A stretch of 51,367 nt of DNA from DASVAL01 sp035649575 (GTDB lineage Bacteria; Planctomycetota; UBA1135; UBA2386). Position numbers and translations under genes: made by a program. Numbering within the stretch: the first letter of the stretch is position 1; the number at the start of each line of letters is the position of its first letter. Below, piece by piece: positions 21,001-29,160 of this stretch. The notes under the pieces were generated by a model. It saw only the letters and a program-made list of their open reading frames with translations, was not told the DNA's origin and made no database searches. Where the stretch lies: positions 1 through 51,367 of the forward strand of contig DASRJH010000123.1 of NCBI GenBank assembly GCA_035649575.1. The letters run 5' to 3'.

Positions 21001-21113
21001 TGTTGCAGACCCATTGCCACCTGGAACGCTTCGGGGGTGCGTTCTCCCTGGCCGGTGAGAGAAGCGACGGTCAGCAGTGACAGCGCCGCCACGGAGTGGA
21101 CGGGGACGGGCAT
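18024..21113 (-). CDS. Large exported tetratricopeptide-repeat protein
   Basis: 1029 residues from ATG 21113. An N-terminal Sec-type signal peptide (residues 1-22, ending near TGQG) precedes almost uninterrupted TPR-like helical hairpins to the C-terminus, e.g. GLHEEAARHFGEFVQKQ, PEAHYRLAISQIELDKKSAAEKSLQQAL, DRVQYELGWACRRDNDEAAALAAF, AEAQFRIGENRVARGDLTGAADAF. The repeats resemble the Tol-associated CpoB/YbgF and outer-membrane TPR proteins, though this protein is far longer. As first gene of the exbB-exbD-TonB-like operon it is probably a periplasmic scaffold of that system. Function beyond this is unknown. Confidence 0.9.
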   Translation of the reverse strand: MPVPVHSVAALSLLTVASLTGQGERTPEAFQVAMGLQQRGLHEEAARHFGEFVQKQTGHALVPEAHYRLAISQIELDKKSAAEKSLQQALQLGGNGFRLRPECRYRLGNLLEERGEHKPAAEQFSALAAEVPPKHYLMAAARFAEGEARRELGDDKAAAAAFQAAVDAAEGEGASFRFPALYQLGFAQMRQQQLNDAASTFATSASAAPDEAAKCECLYLSGDLLLRLSKWDAAETAFKVAQKGKSDFADDATFGLGWVAVGRGDQAAARRSFQAVLDKYSDSPLVPRARLELGRSYYRDQKHAEAARELQPLLAADVPALVKQQAQELIGLCALATGAGDAALKSLEKALAEASEQDRPRLSFALGEAYANLQKWPEALKAYDAVPATAPAELRGDALYGACFALHSLGRHEESSARAAAVRALSPPHRLAKQAAFAMAENSFALQKYEAAEREYAALVEVPDHKEKAVWKLCWCRYLRGDKAAAAKQFAAVAAQSGSPFAEEALAMQSLALLEAGDGDAALGVADQYLARYKQGKCLDRTERVAARVLRQKGNLSAAQKRLERAASAASASGAAGAASADLVEQAELAYLQGDFKAADALFEKLVTRTDAPGARAAAGRAWCAFELGDDEACAQRLELAKSHAAAESELAGLLELESALHHRRKAWPQAIAVEQSFLQKFGTHKKAPAMRYSLGTAQARNGEHKAARTTLAALAKDGTYERNDRVQYELGWACRRDNDEAAALAAFAKVAAGSADPELAGEANLHLGVAALDKKDLAAARPLLSKVQGSHRGRALYRLGFAEFEAAGTDVQKLALARDLFAEIAALPGEALVGEALYFGAECCHRLSDPRGAVQRLKQLLQADGKHARADRARLLLGECAVTTGEGDLAATTLEEFLRGKDREPADQARAQLWLGRARMLRNEHDKAEASLQKVTELSDGPLAAEAQFRIGENRVARGDLTGAADAFVKLPILYGHVEWVRRGLLQAGLVYEKLKQPDKAERFFRELVDKHTPSDEATTAKQHLGDR

Positions 21114-21118
21114 CGTGG

Positions 21119-21152
21119 ATAGTTCGCCCTACGCATCGAACTATTCGATGCG
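21119..21152 (-). promoter_or_regulatory. Two overlapping, mutually exclusive inverted repeats in the leader of the TPR-exbB-exbD operon
   Basis: Repeat 1 pairs ATAGTTCG (21119-21126) with CGAACTAT (21137-21144). Repeat 2 pairs CGCATCGAA (21132-21140) with TTCGATGCG (21144-21152) around CTA. Both arms are perfect and they share 21137-21140 and 21144, so only one hairpin can form at a time. They lie 6-39 bases upstream of the start codon at 21113. Either an operator or an alternative-fold leader is possible. Confidence 0.5.
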
Positions 21153-21334
21153 GAGCGTCTTTCAGGGTAGCCGGTGCGGCTCCGGCCTGCATCCACGAGT
21201 GCGTCGTGTCTTGGTGCGGAAAGGAACCCGAAGTACTCACATTTTCACACGAGCGACGAAAGGCCGCGCCAGAGTGGGCCGAAGTATCGCAGCGCGGCAA
21301 GATACGGCGCCTCCACACCTCCCACCGTACGCGC

Positions 21335-22807
21335 ATGCCGTTCCGGTCCTTGCTGCTGCTCGAGTGCCTGCTGCTCGCCGGGTGCGCAGCATGCACCCAG
21401 GTCACTGCCCAGGAAACACCTGAGCCGGCCCTCGTGCGCGAGTTCCGCGGCGTCTGGGTCGCCACCGTCAACAACGGCGACTGGCCGAGCCGGCCCGGGC
21501 TGCCCGTGCCGACGCTGCGCGCCGAGCTCGACGCGATCGTGCAGCGCTCCGTCGCACTGAAGCTCAACGCGCTCGTGTTCCAGGTGCGGCCGGCCGCGGA
21601 CGCGTTCTACGCCTCGCGCCTCGAACCGTGGTCCGAGTGGCTCACGGGCGTGCAGGGCCAGGCACCCGCCGAGGGTTTCGATCCGCTCGCCTACCTGATC
21701 GCGCGGTGCCACGAGTCCGGGCTGCAGCTGCACGCGTGGTTCAATCCGTTCCGCGCCGCGCACTCGGCTTCCAAGTCCGCAGTCAGCAAGGAGCACGTGC
21801 TCGCGCGGTTGCCGTCGGCCTGCGTGACCTACGGTGAGTACAAGTGGATGGATCCCGGCGACGAACGCGCCGCGAAGTGGTCGCTCGCGGTGATCCAGGA
21901 CGTCGTGCAGCGCTACGACGTCGACGGCGTGCACATCGACGACTACTTCTACCCGTATCCGGAGAAGGGACTGCCGTTCCCCGACGACCGCAGCTTCGCC
22001 GCGTATCGCGAGCACGGTGGCCAGCTGTCGGTCGCGGACTGGCGGCGCGCCAACATCGACTCGTTCGTGCAACGCATGTACGCGATCGTGCACGAAGCCA
22101 AACCGTGGGTGCAGGTCGGCATCAGTCCGTTCGGCATCGCGCGGCCCGGAATGCCAGCGGGCATCAAGGCCGGCATCGACCAGTACGCGCAGCTGTATGC
22201 CGATGTGCCGAAGTGGTTGCGCGAGGGCTGGCTCGACTACCTGACGCCGCAGCTCTACTGGCCCATCGACCAGCAGGCACAGAGCTTCGCGGCGTTGCTG
22301 CCCTGGTGGCACGCACAGAACGTGAAGAAACGGCATCTGTGGCCCGGGATCAACCCAGGGCGCATGCTCGCGCAGAAGCCGCCGTGGCGGCTCACGGAGC
22401 TCGCCGACCAGATCGCGTTGATCCGCGCCGCCGGCGGCACGACACCGGGGCACGTGCACTTCAGCTTCAAGGCGCTGCGCACGGATGCGGCACACGTCGG
22501 CGGCGACCTCGGGGGCCGGATCTACCGCGACCCAGTGCTCGCACCGGCCGTGCCGTGGCTCGGAGGAACGTCGCCCAAGACGCCCACGGCACGCGTCGAC
22601 TCCGGTGACCGGCGCACGGTGCGCTGGACGCCTGATCCCGACACACGCTTCGTCGTGGTGCAGGTGCGCACCGCGAACGGATGGAGGACCCACGCGATCG
22701 TCGGCGCCGCGACAGGACGCTGCGCGCTTCCCGTCGAGGCACTGAGCGTCCTCGTCACCGCGGTGAGCCGCACCGGGTTCGCCAGCACGGCGGCGATGCT
22801 GCGCTGA
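21335..22807 (+). CDS. Glycoside-hydrolase-like (GHL10/DUF187) lipoprotein
   Basis: 490 residues from ATG 21335. The signal peptide ends in the lipobox LLAGC (Cys17). The TIM-barrel GHL10 domain spans about residues 35-385: REFRGVWVATVNNGDWPSR, LNALVFQVRPAADAFY, LQLHAWFNPFR, YDVDGVHIDDYFYPYP, VQVGISPFGI, and YLTPQLYW are all family signatures. A short C-terminal Fn3-like sandwich follows. The family includes uncharacterised bacterial hydrolases related to GH10/GH13, often linked with cell-wall or exopolysaccharide turnover. The 221-base divergent region 21114-21334 contains the hairpins described for the TPR operon and otherwise nothing I can identify. Confidence 0.9.
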   Translation: MPFRSLLLLECLLLAGCAACTQVTAQETPEPALVREFRGVWVATVNNGDWPSRPGLPVPTLRAELDAIVQRSVALKLNALVFQVRPAADAFYASRLEPWSEWLTGVQGQAPAEGFDPLAYLIARCHESGLQLHAWFNPFRAAHSASKSAVSKEHVLARLPSACVTYGEYKWMDPGDERAAKWSLAVIQDVVQRYDVDGVHIDDYFYPYPEKGLPFPDDRSFAAYREHGGQLSVADWRRANIDSFVQRMYAIVHEAKPWVQVGISPFGIARPGMPAGIKAGIDQYAQLYADVPKWLREGWLDYLTPQLYWPIDQQAQSFAALLPWWHAQNVKKRHLWPGINPGRMLAQKPPWRLTELADQIALIRAAGGTTPGHVHFSFKALRTDAAHVGGDLGGRIYRDPVLAPAVPWLGGTSPKTPTARVDSGDRRTVRWTPDPDTRFVVVQVRTANGWRTHAIVGAATGRCALPVEALSVLVTAVSRTGFASTAAMLR

Positions 22808-22872
22808 TTCCGGCACATTCGGGCGACACACTTCTGCGTGCACGGCGCGCGCGAGGCGCCTACGTTGTCTTC

Positions 22873-25497
22873 ATGCAGGACGCCGCAACAGTTCGCCTCG
22901 CCGACTACCGGCCGCCCGACTACGCGATCCTGCACCTCGAGCTCGAGTTCGACCTGCATCCGAACCAGACTCGCGTCGTGGCGCGCACGCGGTTCCGCCG
23001 CGCGGAAGCCACCGCAGTCTCACGGCAACCGGTCCCTCTGCACCTCGATGGCGAACGGCTTCGCCTGCTCGAGCTCCGGCTCGACGGTCAGCAGCTGCCT
23101 GCGGCCGCATACACGGTGCTGCCCAACGGCCTCGTCGTGCACGCGCCGCCCCGCGAGGGCACGCTCGAGGTCACGACCGAGCTCGACCCGGCGAACAACG
23201 GAGCGCTCGAAGGGCTCTTCATGTCGGGTGGCCGCTACTGCACGCAATGCGAAGCCGAGGGCTTCCGCACGATCACTTACAGTCTCGACCGCCCCGACGT
23301 GATGACGCGTTACAGCGTGCGCATCGAAGGCGACCGCATGACGTGCCCGACGATGCTCTGCAACGGCAACCGGCTAGCGGCCGGCGACCTCGGCAACGGG
23401 CGGCACTTCGTGCAGTGGCAGGACCCGCATCCGAAGCCCACCTACCTGTTCGCGCTCGCTGCAGGCCGTTTCGACACGGTCGAGGCGGACTTCGTCACGA
23501 AGTCGGGCCGGTCCATAGCACTCGCGATCCACGTCGACCCCGGCGAAGCCGCGCGCGCCGGCTACGCGCTCGACAGTCTGCAGCGCGCAATGCGTTGGGA
23601 CGAAGCGACGTTCGACCGCGAGTACGACCTCGACCGTTTCAACATCGTCGCGGTGCGCGATTTCAACTTCGGCGCGATGGAGAACAAGGGGCTCAACATC
23701 TTCAACTCCGCCTACATCCTCGCCGATCCCGAGAGCGCGACCGACGGCGACTACGAGAGCATCGAGGCCGTCGTCGGACACGAGTACTTCCACAACTGGA
23801 CCGGCAACCGCATCACGTGCCGCGACTGGTTCCAGCTGTCGCTGAAGGAAGGACTCACCGTGTTCCGCGAGCAGGAGTTCTGCTCCGACCAGCGCTCGCG
23901 CGCCGTGCAACGCATCAAGGACGTGCGGCGGCTGCGACTGCGGCAGTTTCCCGAGGACGACGGGCCGCTGGCCCACCCGGTGCGGCCCGCGAGCTACCAG
24001 AAGATCGACAACTTCTACACGGCGACGGTCTACGAGAAGGGTTGCGAAGTGATCCGCATGCTGCAGCAGATCGTCGGCGAGCAGGCGTTCGCGCGCGGCA
24101 TGCAGCTCTACTTCATGCGCCGCGACGGCACCGCGTCGACCGTCGAGGACTTCGTCGGCTGCTTCGCCGAGGCGTCGGGCCGCGATCTCGGTCCGTTCCT
24201 GCGTTGGTACGAGCAGGCCGGAACGCCGCGGCTCTCTTTGCAGGCCCGGCACGAACCACACAACGCGCGCTACGCGCTGACCGTGCACCAGACGACACGG
24301 CCGACACCGGGGCAGCCGCAGAAGGCCCCGCTGCCGATCCCGTTGCGCATCGGTCTGCTTGCGCAGGACGGCCGGCCGATCGCCGCGTCGCTCGACGGCA
24401 GCGACCGCCGCGAGGAACACAGCGTCGTGCTCGACACGGCCGAGCACACGTTCGTGTTCACGCACGTACACGACGCGCCGATTCCGGCCGTGCTGCGCGG
24501 TTTCTGCGCGCCCGTGAGCCTCGACGATGGCCTGACGGACGCGCAGCGCCTCGTGCAGATGGCGCACGATCCCGATCCGTTCACGCGCTGGGATGCAGGA
24601 CAGACCATCGCCGCCGCGACGATGCTGGCCGCGGGCGACGCGGAACCAGCAGCCAACGCGGTGTCGGGGCTCGCGAACGCACTCGCGCGCGAGCTCGAAC
24701 GCGCCGGAAACGACCCGGCTTTCGCGGCATTGGCGCTGCGTCTGCCCGATCTGCCCGAGCTGCTGCACCGCGCGGCCAACCCCGACCCCGATCGCTTGTT
24801 TGCGGCGCGCCAGCGGCTGCGCCGTGACATCGCGAACAGCCTGCGCGACCGGCTCGTCGCGATCGTCGACGCGCCGCGCGAGCGACAGCATTCTGTCTCG
24901 GCCGCGGCAGCCGGGGCACGCGCGCTGCGCTGCGTCGCGCTCGATTGGCTGGCCGCGCTGGGTCCGGAGACCGAGCCGCGCTTGTGGCGCGCCTACACCG
25001 AAGCCACCACGATGACCGAATCTCTAGCTGCGCTCGAAGCGCTCGGCGCCGTCGAGGGCCAGTTGTTCGACGCGGCGCTCGCGCACTTCTACGGCCGCTG
25101 GCAGCACCGGCCGCTCGTGCTCGACAAGTGGTTCGCGGCGCAGGCACAAGCACCGCGCGCCGACGCATTGCTGCGCGTGACGGGCTTGCGCACACACGCG
25201 GACTTCGAGCTCCGGAACCCCGACCGCGTGCGCGCCTTGGCCTCGGCGTTCGCGCGCTCGAACCCACGCGCGTTCCACGCCCAAGACGGCAGCGGCTATG
25301 CGTTCCTCGCCGAGGTCGCAGCGGCCGTCGACGCGCAGAATCCCGTGCTCGCGGCGCGGCTGCTGCTGCCGTTCGAGAGCTGGCGGCGCTTCGACGCAGG
25401 CCGGCAAGCACACAGCCGGCGTGTGCTCACGACGCTCGCAGCGTCGCCGTCGCTGTCGAGGAACGCACGCGAGGTCGTCGAACGCACGCTCGCGTGA
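22873..25497 (+). CDS. pepN: Aminopeptidase N (M1 family)
   Basis: 874 residues from ATG 22873. The M1 exopeptidase motif GAMEN is at residues 267-271. The zinc motif H303-E304-Y-F-H307, followed by the third ligand Glu326 (HEYFHNWTGNR...KEGLTVFRE), is complete. The N-terminal domain (VVARTRFRR, RYCTQCEAEGFRTITYSLDRPDV) and the long C-terminal helical domain show this is the proteobacterial/Escherichia-type PepN and not the LTA4H or tricorn F3 type. Length matches that family (about 870-880). No signal peptide, so a cytoplasmic broad-specificity aminopeptidase. It follows the GHL10 gene by 65 bases and could share its promoter. Confidence 0.96.
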   Translation: MQDAATVRLADYRPPDYAILHLELEFDLHPNQTRVVARTRFRRAEATAVSRQPVPLHLDGERLRLLELRLDGQQLPAAAYTVLPNGLVVHAPPREGTLEVTTELDPANNGALEGLFMSGGRYCTQCEAEGFRTITYSLDRPDVMTRYSVRIEGDRMTCPTMLCNGNRLAAGDLGNGRHFVQWQDPHPKPTYLFALAAGRFDTVEADFVTKSGRSIALAIHVDPGEAARAGYALDSLQRAMRWDEATFDREYDLDRFNIVAVRDFNFGAMENKGLNIFNSAYILADPESATDGDYESIEAVVGHEYFHNWTGNRITCRDWFQLSLKEGLTVFREQEFCSDQRSRAVQRIKDVRRLRLRQFPEDDGPLAHPVRPASYQKIDNFYTATVYEKGCEVIRMLQQIVGEQAFARGMQLYFMRRDGTASTVEDFVGCFAEASGRDLGPFLRWYEQAGTPRLSLQARHEPHNARYALTVHQTTRPTPGQPQKAPLPIPLRIGLLAQDGRPIAASLDGSDRREEHSVVLDTAEHTFVFTHVHDAPIPAVLRGFCAPVSLDDGLTDAQRLVQMAHDPDPFTRWDAGQTIAAATMLAAGDAEPAANAVSGLANALARELERAGNDPAFAALALRLPDLPELLHRAANPDPDRLFAARQRLRRDIANSLRDRLVAIVDAPRERQHSVSAAAAGARALRCVALDWLAALGPETEPRLWRAYTEATTMTESLAALEALGAVEGQLFDAALAHFYGRWQHRPLVLDKWFAAQAQAPRADALLRVTGLRTHADFELRNPDRVRALASAFARSNPRAFHAQDGSGYAFLAEVAAAVDAQNPVLAARLLLPFESWRRFDAGRQAHSRRVLTTLAASPSLSRNAREVVERTLA

Positions 25498-25506
25498 GTC
25501 GCGGCG

Positions 25507-26748
25507 CTAGAGGCCGACCGTGCCCGACACGCCGTTCGACGTGTAGAGGCCCAGAGGATTGCCGAACGTCAGGCAGATCGACTGGCCCTTCAGCGAGAAC
25601 CCCATCAGCCCCGGATCGGACGGCACGGCAATCGTCAGCAACGACGTGCCACCGAGGTTGGCCTCCGCGAGCGTGCCGAGGATCGAGCCGACATACGCGC
25701 TGCAGCCCGGAGCGCCGAGGAAGTCGAGCGGCACGTCGGCCTGCGCGGATCCGAAGAACGTGACCGAGACCGGCGACACCGGGTCGATGTTCGTGGTCGT
25801 GAAGTCCCAGTCGGTGCCGAGCACCGGCGTCGTGCAGGTGAGCCCGAGCGGCGACGGCGAGCCGCAGCCGGCGCCGTAGAACAGGCTGCGGCGCGTGCTC
25901 ATGATCTCCTGGCTGCCGGCCGTCGTCGCGAAGCCCGCCGCGAGGAACGCTTCGTCGCCGGCAAACGACCGCGTGAAGCTGAACACGCCCTGCAGCGTGC
26001 CGACGGTGTCGAACTCGGTCCACACGACCGGCGCCGAGAACGGTGACACGCGGTCGGGGCGCGACGCGTAGAGCACCTTCAGTCGCGGCGAGATGAACTC
26101 GGTGTAGACGATCGAGAGTCCGTCCGGCGCGATCTCGCAGTCGCGATGCGTGTTGGGGTTGCTGAGCTCCGTCACGAGCGCCGGCGTGCCCCAAGGCACG
26201 GCCGTCGACGCACGGGTCGCGCGGAAGATCGCATTGTTCGGTGCGCTCGGCGCGCCCCACCCGGTGGTCAACATGTAGGCTTCGAGGCCGTCCGCGGTCA
26301 TGCTGAACGCGCTCTCCGAGCCCGCGCTGTTGAGCTCGGTGACGAACGTCGGCGGATCCCACGGCAGCGCCGTCGAGAGCCGCGTGCTGCGCAGGATGTC
26401 GAAACCACCCGCGCCTCCTGCCCGCGTGCTCGAGAAGTAGACCTCGAGGTTGCCGACGGCGAGGAACGGCTGGTCGTCGGTGCCGGTGCCGCCGAGCTCG
26501 GTGATCTGCACGGGCGCCGACCACGGTCCACCCGGGAACGCGCGCGTGCTCGCGAAGATCTCCCAGTTCGACGCAGCTCGGAACGACGCGAAGTAGAGCG
26601 TCATTCCGTCGAACGACAGGTGCGGACCAGTATCGGATGCAGTGCTGTTCAGCGCGGACTCCAAGACCGGCGCGGACCAGAGGCTCTGGGCCGCGAGACT
26701 CGCGGCGAACAGGAAAGGCGCACACGCAACACGGGCAGGCAGGGACAT
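25507..26748 (-). CDS. Secreted PD40/TolB-like beta-propeller protein with planctomycete C-terminal module
   Basis: 413 residues from ATG 26748, which has a GGAG-type ribosome binding site a few bases upstream. Signal peptide about residues 1-21 (ending SLAAQS). Residues about 25-290 are PD40-like propeller blades with the repeated pattern SFDGMTLYFAS, VGNLEVYFSSTRAGGAGGFDI, MTADGLEAYMLT, APDGLSIVYTEF. The C-terminal roughly 115 residues begin YGAGCGSPSPLGLTC and contain spaced cysteines and Gly/Thr-rich strands. This module recurs in secreted planctomycete proteins as far as I recall, and may be a surface or sorting domain. Function unknown. Confidence 0.78.
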   Translation of the reverse strand: MSLPARVACAPFLFAASLAAQSLWSAPVLESALNSTASDTGPHLSFDGMTLYFASFRAASNWEIFASTRAFPGGPWSAPVQITELGGTGTDDQPFLAVGNLEVYFSSTRAGGAGGFDILRSTRLSTALPWDPPTFVTELNSAGSESAFSMTADGLEAYMLTTGWGAPSAPNNAIFRATRASTAVPWGTPALVTELSNPNTHRDCEIAPDGLSIVYTEFISPRLKVLYASRPDRVSPFSAPVVWTEFDTVGTLQGVFSFTRSFAGDEAFLAAGFATTAGSQEIMSTRRSLFYGAGCGSPSPLGLTCTTPVLGTDWDFTTTNIDPVSPVSVTFFGSAQADVPLDFLGAPGCSAYVGSILGTLAEANLGGTSLLTIAVPSDPGLMGFSLKGQSICLTFGNPLGLYTSNGVSGTVGL

Positions 26749-26838
26749 CGAGTAGCTCCTCGAGTAGCAACTTGGCGGGGGGCCGCCCAGAGTAGCACAC
26801 CGGGAGCCGAGACAGCGGGCTCGATGCTCACGAGGCCA

Positions 26839-27672
26839 TCACCCACCCTGCAGGCGTCGCAGCAGTTCGTCGTGCAGCCGCGCGTTCGTCGCGAGCACCT
26901 GACCGCCGAACAACCAGTTCTCGCCGCCCGCGAAGTCCGTGACGCGACCGCCGGCCTCGCGCACGATCACGGCCCCGGCCGCCATGTCGTAGGGCGCGAG
27001 AGACTGCTCCCAGTAGCCGTCGTAGATCCCCGCCGCCGTGTAACACAGATCGAGCTCCGCCGAACCGAGCCGGCGCACGTCGCGGCAATGCGGCAGCACG
27101 CGCGCGATGCGCGCGAGGTTGTCGTCGCGCCCCGGCTCGTCGCGATCGTATGCGAACCCCGTGGCCAGCAGCGCATCGGCCAGCTCCGTCGTGCGCGACA
27201 CCGCGAGCACCTGCTCGCGCCCATCGGCGCACAACCGCCGCGCGCCGTGTCCGGCACTCGCGACGAACGTCTCGCCGAGCGCCGGCGCGTGCACGACGCC
27301 GACCACCGGATCGCTGCGGAACGCGAGCCCGATCGACACCGCGTAGATCGGCAGTCCGTGCACGAAGTTCGTCGTGCCGTCGAGCGGGTCGATGATCCAC
27401 GTCCAATCCGACTCTCGGCTGGCCTTTCCCTGCACCGTCAGCACACCCTCTTCGGCCAGGATCGCGTGCGCGGGGAACTCCGCGAGCAAGCCACTCACGA
27501 TCGTGTGCTCCGCGGCCCGATCGGCCGCTGTGACGAGCTCGCGCCGCTGGCCCTTGGACTCGGGACGCTGCGCGCCTTCGGATCGATGCCGCAGCAACAG
27601 CGCGCCGGCCAGCGTCGCGAGCCGCAGCGCAGCAGCCACGAACGGCTGCAGGTCGTGGCCCGGGCTGGTCAT
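26839..27672 (-). CDS. suhB: Inositol monophosphatase family protein
   Basis: 277 residues from ATG 27672, whose first bases overlap the stop of the upstream carboxypeptidase gene (ATGA). The metal-binding motifs are complete: AEEG near residues 73-76, I-D95-P-L-D98-G-T-T-N, and the C-terminal APYDMAAGAVIVREAGGRVTDF. These Mg2+-dependent, Li+-sensitive phosphatases act on inositol-1-phosphate, and in some cases on NADP or 3'-phosphoadenosine 5'-phosphate. The precise substrate is not determined, so the symbol is by family only. Confidence 0.9.
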   Translation of the reverse strand: MTSPGHDLQPFVAAALRLATLAGALLLRHRSEGAQRPESKGQRRELVTAADRAAEHTIVSGLLAEFPAHAILAEEGVLTVQGKASRESDWTWIIDPLDGTTNFVHGLPIYAVSIGLAFRSDPVVGVVHAPALGETFVASAGHGARRLCADGREQVLAVSRTTELADALLATGFAYDRDEPGRDDNLARIARVLPHCRDVRRLGSAELDLCYTAAGIYDGYWEQSLAPYDMAAGAVIVREAGGRVTDFAGGENWLFGGQVLATNARLHDELLRRLQGG

Positions 27673-29075
27673 CGCTCGAGACCCGTGCCGTCGATCGCCT
27701 GGACGATCTGCTCCTGCAGCTGCTTCAGGTCCTTGTTCAGCCCATCCTGCTTCTGGTCGTAGCTCATCAGGATCGAGAACCAGCGCCGCGTTCCGTCCGC
27801 ACGTTCGACGAGGCCCGACAGCGACGAAGCACCGCGGATCCAACCGGTCTTCGCGCGCACGCGCCCGACCAGGTTCGTGCCGCCGAACCGTCCCGACAGC
27901 GTGCCGCTCCTGCCGGCCACGGGCAGGCTATCGCGCAGCACGGCGCCGCCCGGTCCGTTGCAGCTCGCGAACAGCGCGACGACGAGCGTTCCGGCCGTGA
28001 GCCGGTTCTGTCGGCTGAGCCCTGAGCCGTCGGCCAGCACGACCCCCTCGGGCACCTGGCCGAGTTGCTTCTTCACTTCCTGCTCGAGCGCCAACAACCC
28101 GCCGGCCAGGCTGCCGTCGCCGAGCGTGCGGTGCCCGAGCACGCGCAGGCACTGTTCGGCGTCGAAGTTCGACGAGTCCTCGAGCATGCGCAGCATGGCC
28201 GAGGCCAGGCGACTCTTGTGCTCGTAGACGAGCGTGTCGGCGCTCGCTCCGGCCGCGCCGCCCGTGATGCCAACGCCGACCGTGATGCCGGCCTTCGCGA
28301 GCGCCTGCCGCAGCGAAGCCAGATACCACACGGCCGGATCGCGCATCGCGGTGCGGATCGAGACCGGTGGCGACTTGCGGTAGAAGCGCCCGCGCACCGC
28401 GACGGCATCGCCGGTGTCGGAAGCACCGTAGGTCGCTCCCTTCGAACTGTCGACGAGCTCGATGCTGCCGCGCAGCGGCAGGTCGGCCGAGGGTGCGACC
28501 AGATACACGTCCGCCTGGCCACGATCCGGGGGCGCGCTGATGCCAACGACGAGCGCGCTCTGCTCGAGCACGAACGGCCCCGTCGGCGCGCAATAGTACG
28601 TATAGAGCTGATCCTGCGGCCAGGTCGCGGGCCGCGCGGGCCCGACGAACGTGCCGGCGTCGAGATCGATGCCGGCGATCTCGCGCACGGAGAGCCGCTG
28701 CAGCGCCGCGGCGACGTTGGCGAACACGCGTTCTGGCGCGTGCTCGGTCTCGTGGATCCAGTTCGGATCGCCGCTCGCCTGCACCACGAGCCGGCCGCCC
28801 TGCAGCCGGAACTTCGTCTTGAACTCGTAGTCGGCGCCGAGCCCGTGCAACACGGCCGCCGCCGTCAGCACCTTCATGTTGCTCGCGGGTGCCATCGGCT
28901 CCGTCGCGCGGTGGCGATAGAGCACGTGACCGTCCGCGTCGCAGACCGCTACGCCGGTGTGGGCGCCGAGCGCCTCGGCGGCCGCGACCGCGCGTTCGAT
29001 CGACTGGGCCGGAGCCCGAAAGCAGAGAACGGCTGGGCCAAGAATGGCCAGCACCACGAAACCCGACCGCCGCAT
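27669..29075 (-). CDS. dacB: D-alanyl-D-alanine carboxypeptidase/endopeptidase (PBP4, peptidase S13)
   Basis: 468 residues from ATG 29075, which gives a clean signal peptide (MRRSGFVVLAILGPAVLCF, cleavage near APAQS); a TTG six codons earlier is less likely. Penicillin-binding motifs: S65-N-M-K68, the ADGSGLSRQNRL segment that carries the S-x-N motif, and K409-T-G. The inserted domain between the first two motifs is typical of class C PBP4 enzymes. It trims or cleaves peptidoglycan cross-links in the periplasm. This shows the organism makes peptidoglycan or keeps its remodelling enzymes, in line with current knowledge of planctomycetes. Confidence 0.93.
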   Translation of the reverse strand: MRRSGFVVLAILGPAVLCFRAPAQSIERAVAAAEALGAHTGVAVCDADGHVLYRHRATEPMAPASNMKVLTAAAVLHGLGADYEFKTKFRLQGGRLVVQASGDPNWIHETEHAPERVFANVAAALQRLSVREIAGIDLDAGTFVGPARPATWPQDQLYTYYCAPTGPFVLEQSALVVGISAPPDRGQADVYLVAPSADLPLRGSIELVDSSKGATYGASDTGDAVAVRGRFYRKSPPVSIRTAMRDPAVWYLASLRQALAKAGITVGVGITGGAAGASADTLVYEHKSRLASAMLRMLEDSSNFDAEQCLRVLGHRTLGDGSLAGGLLALEQEVKKQLGQVPEGVVLADGSGLSRQNRLTAGTLVVALFASCNGPGGAVLRDSLPVAGRSGTLSGRFGGTNLVGRVRAKTGWIRGASSLSGLVERADGTRRWFSILMSYDQKQDGLNKDLKQLQEQIVQAIDGTGLER

Positions 29076-29160
29076 GCCGGTGAGATACAGCAAGCGCGCC
29101 GGCGTCGCCAGTCTCTGGTCGCAGAGCCTCGGCGCATCCCCCGCAACCTCGCGCGCAGTC

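Noticed and set aside
18039..21080. Very long open frame on the + strand opposite the TPR gene
   Set aside because: It has no domain pattern and is Arg/Leu-rich in the way expected of the antisense of a GC-rich, Ala/Glu-rich repeat protein. The minus strand encodes clear TPRs with a signal peptide.
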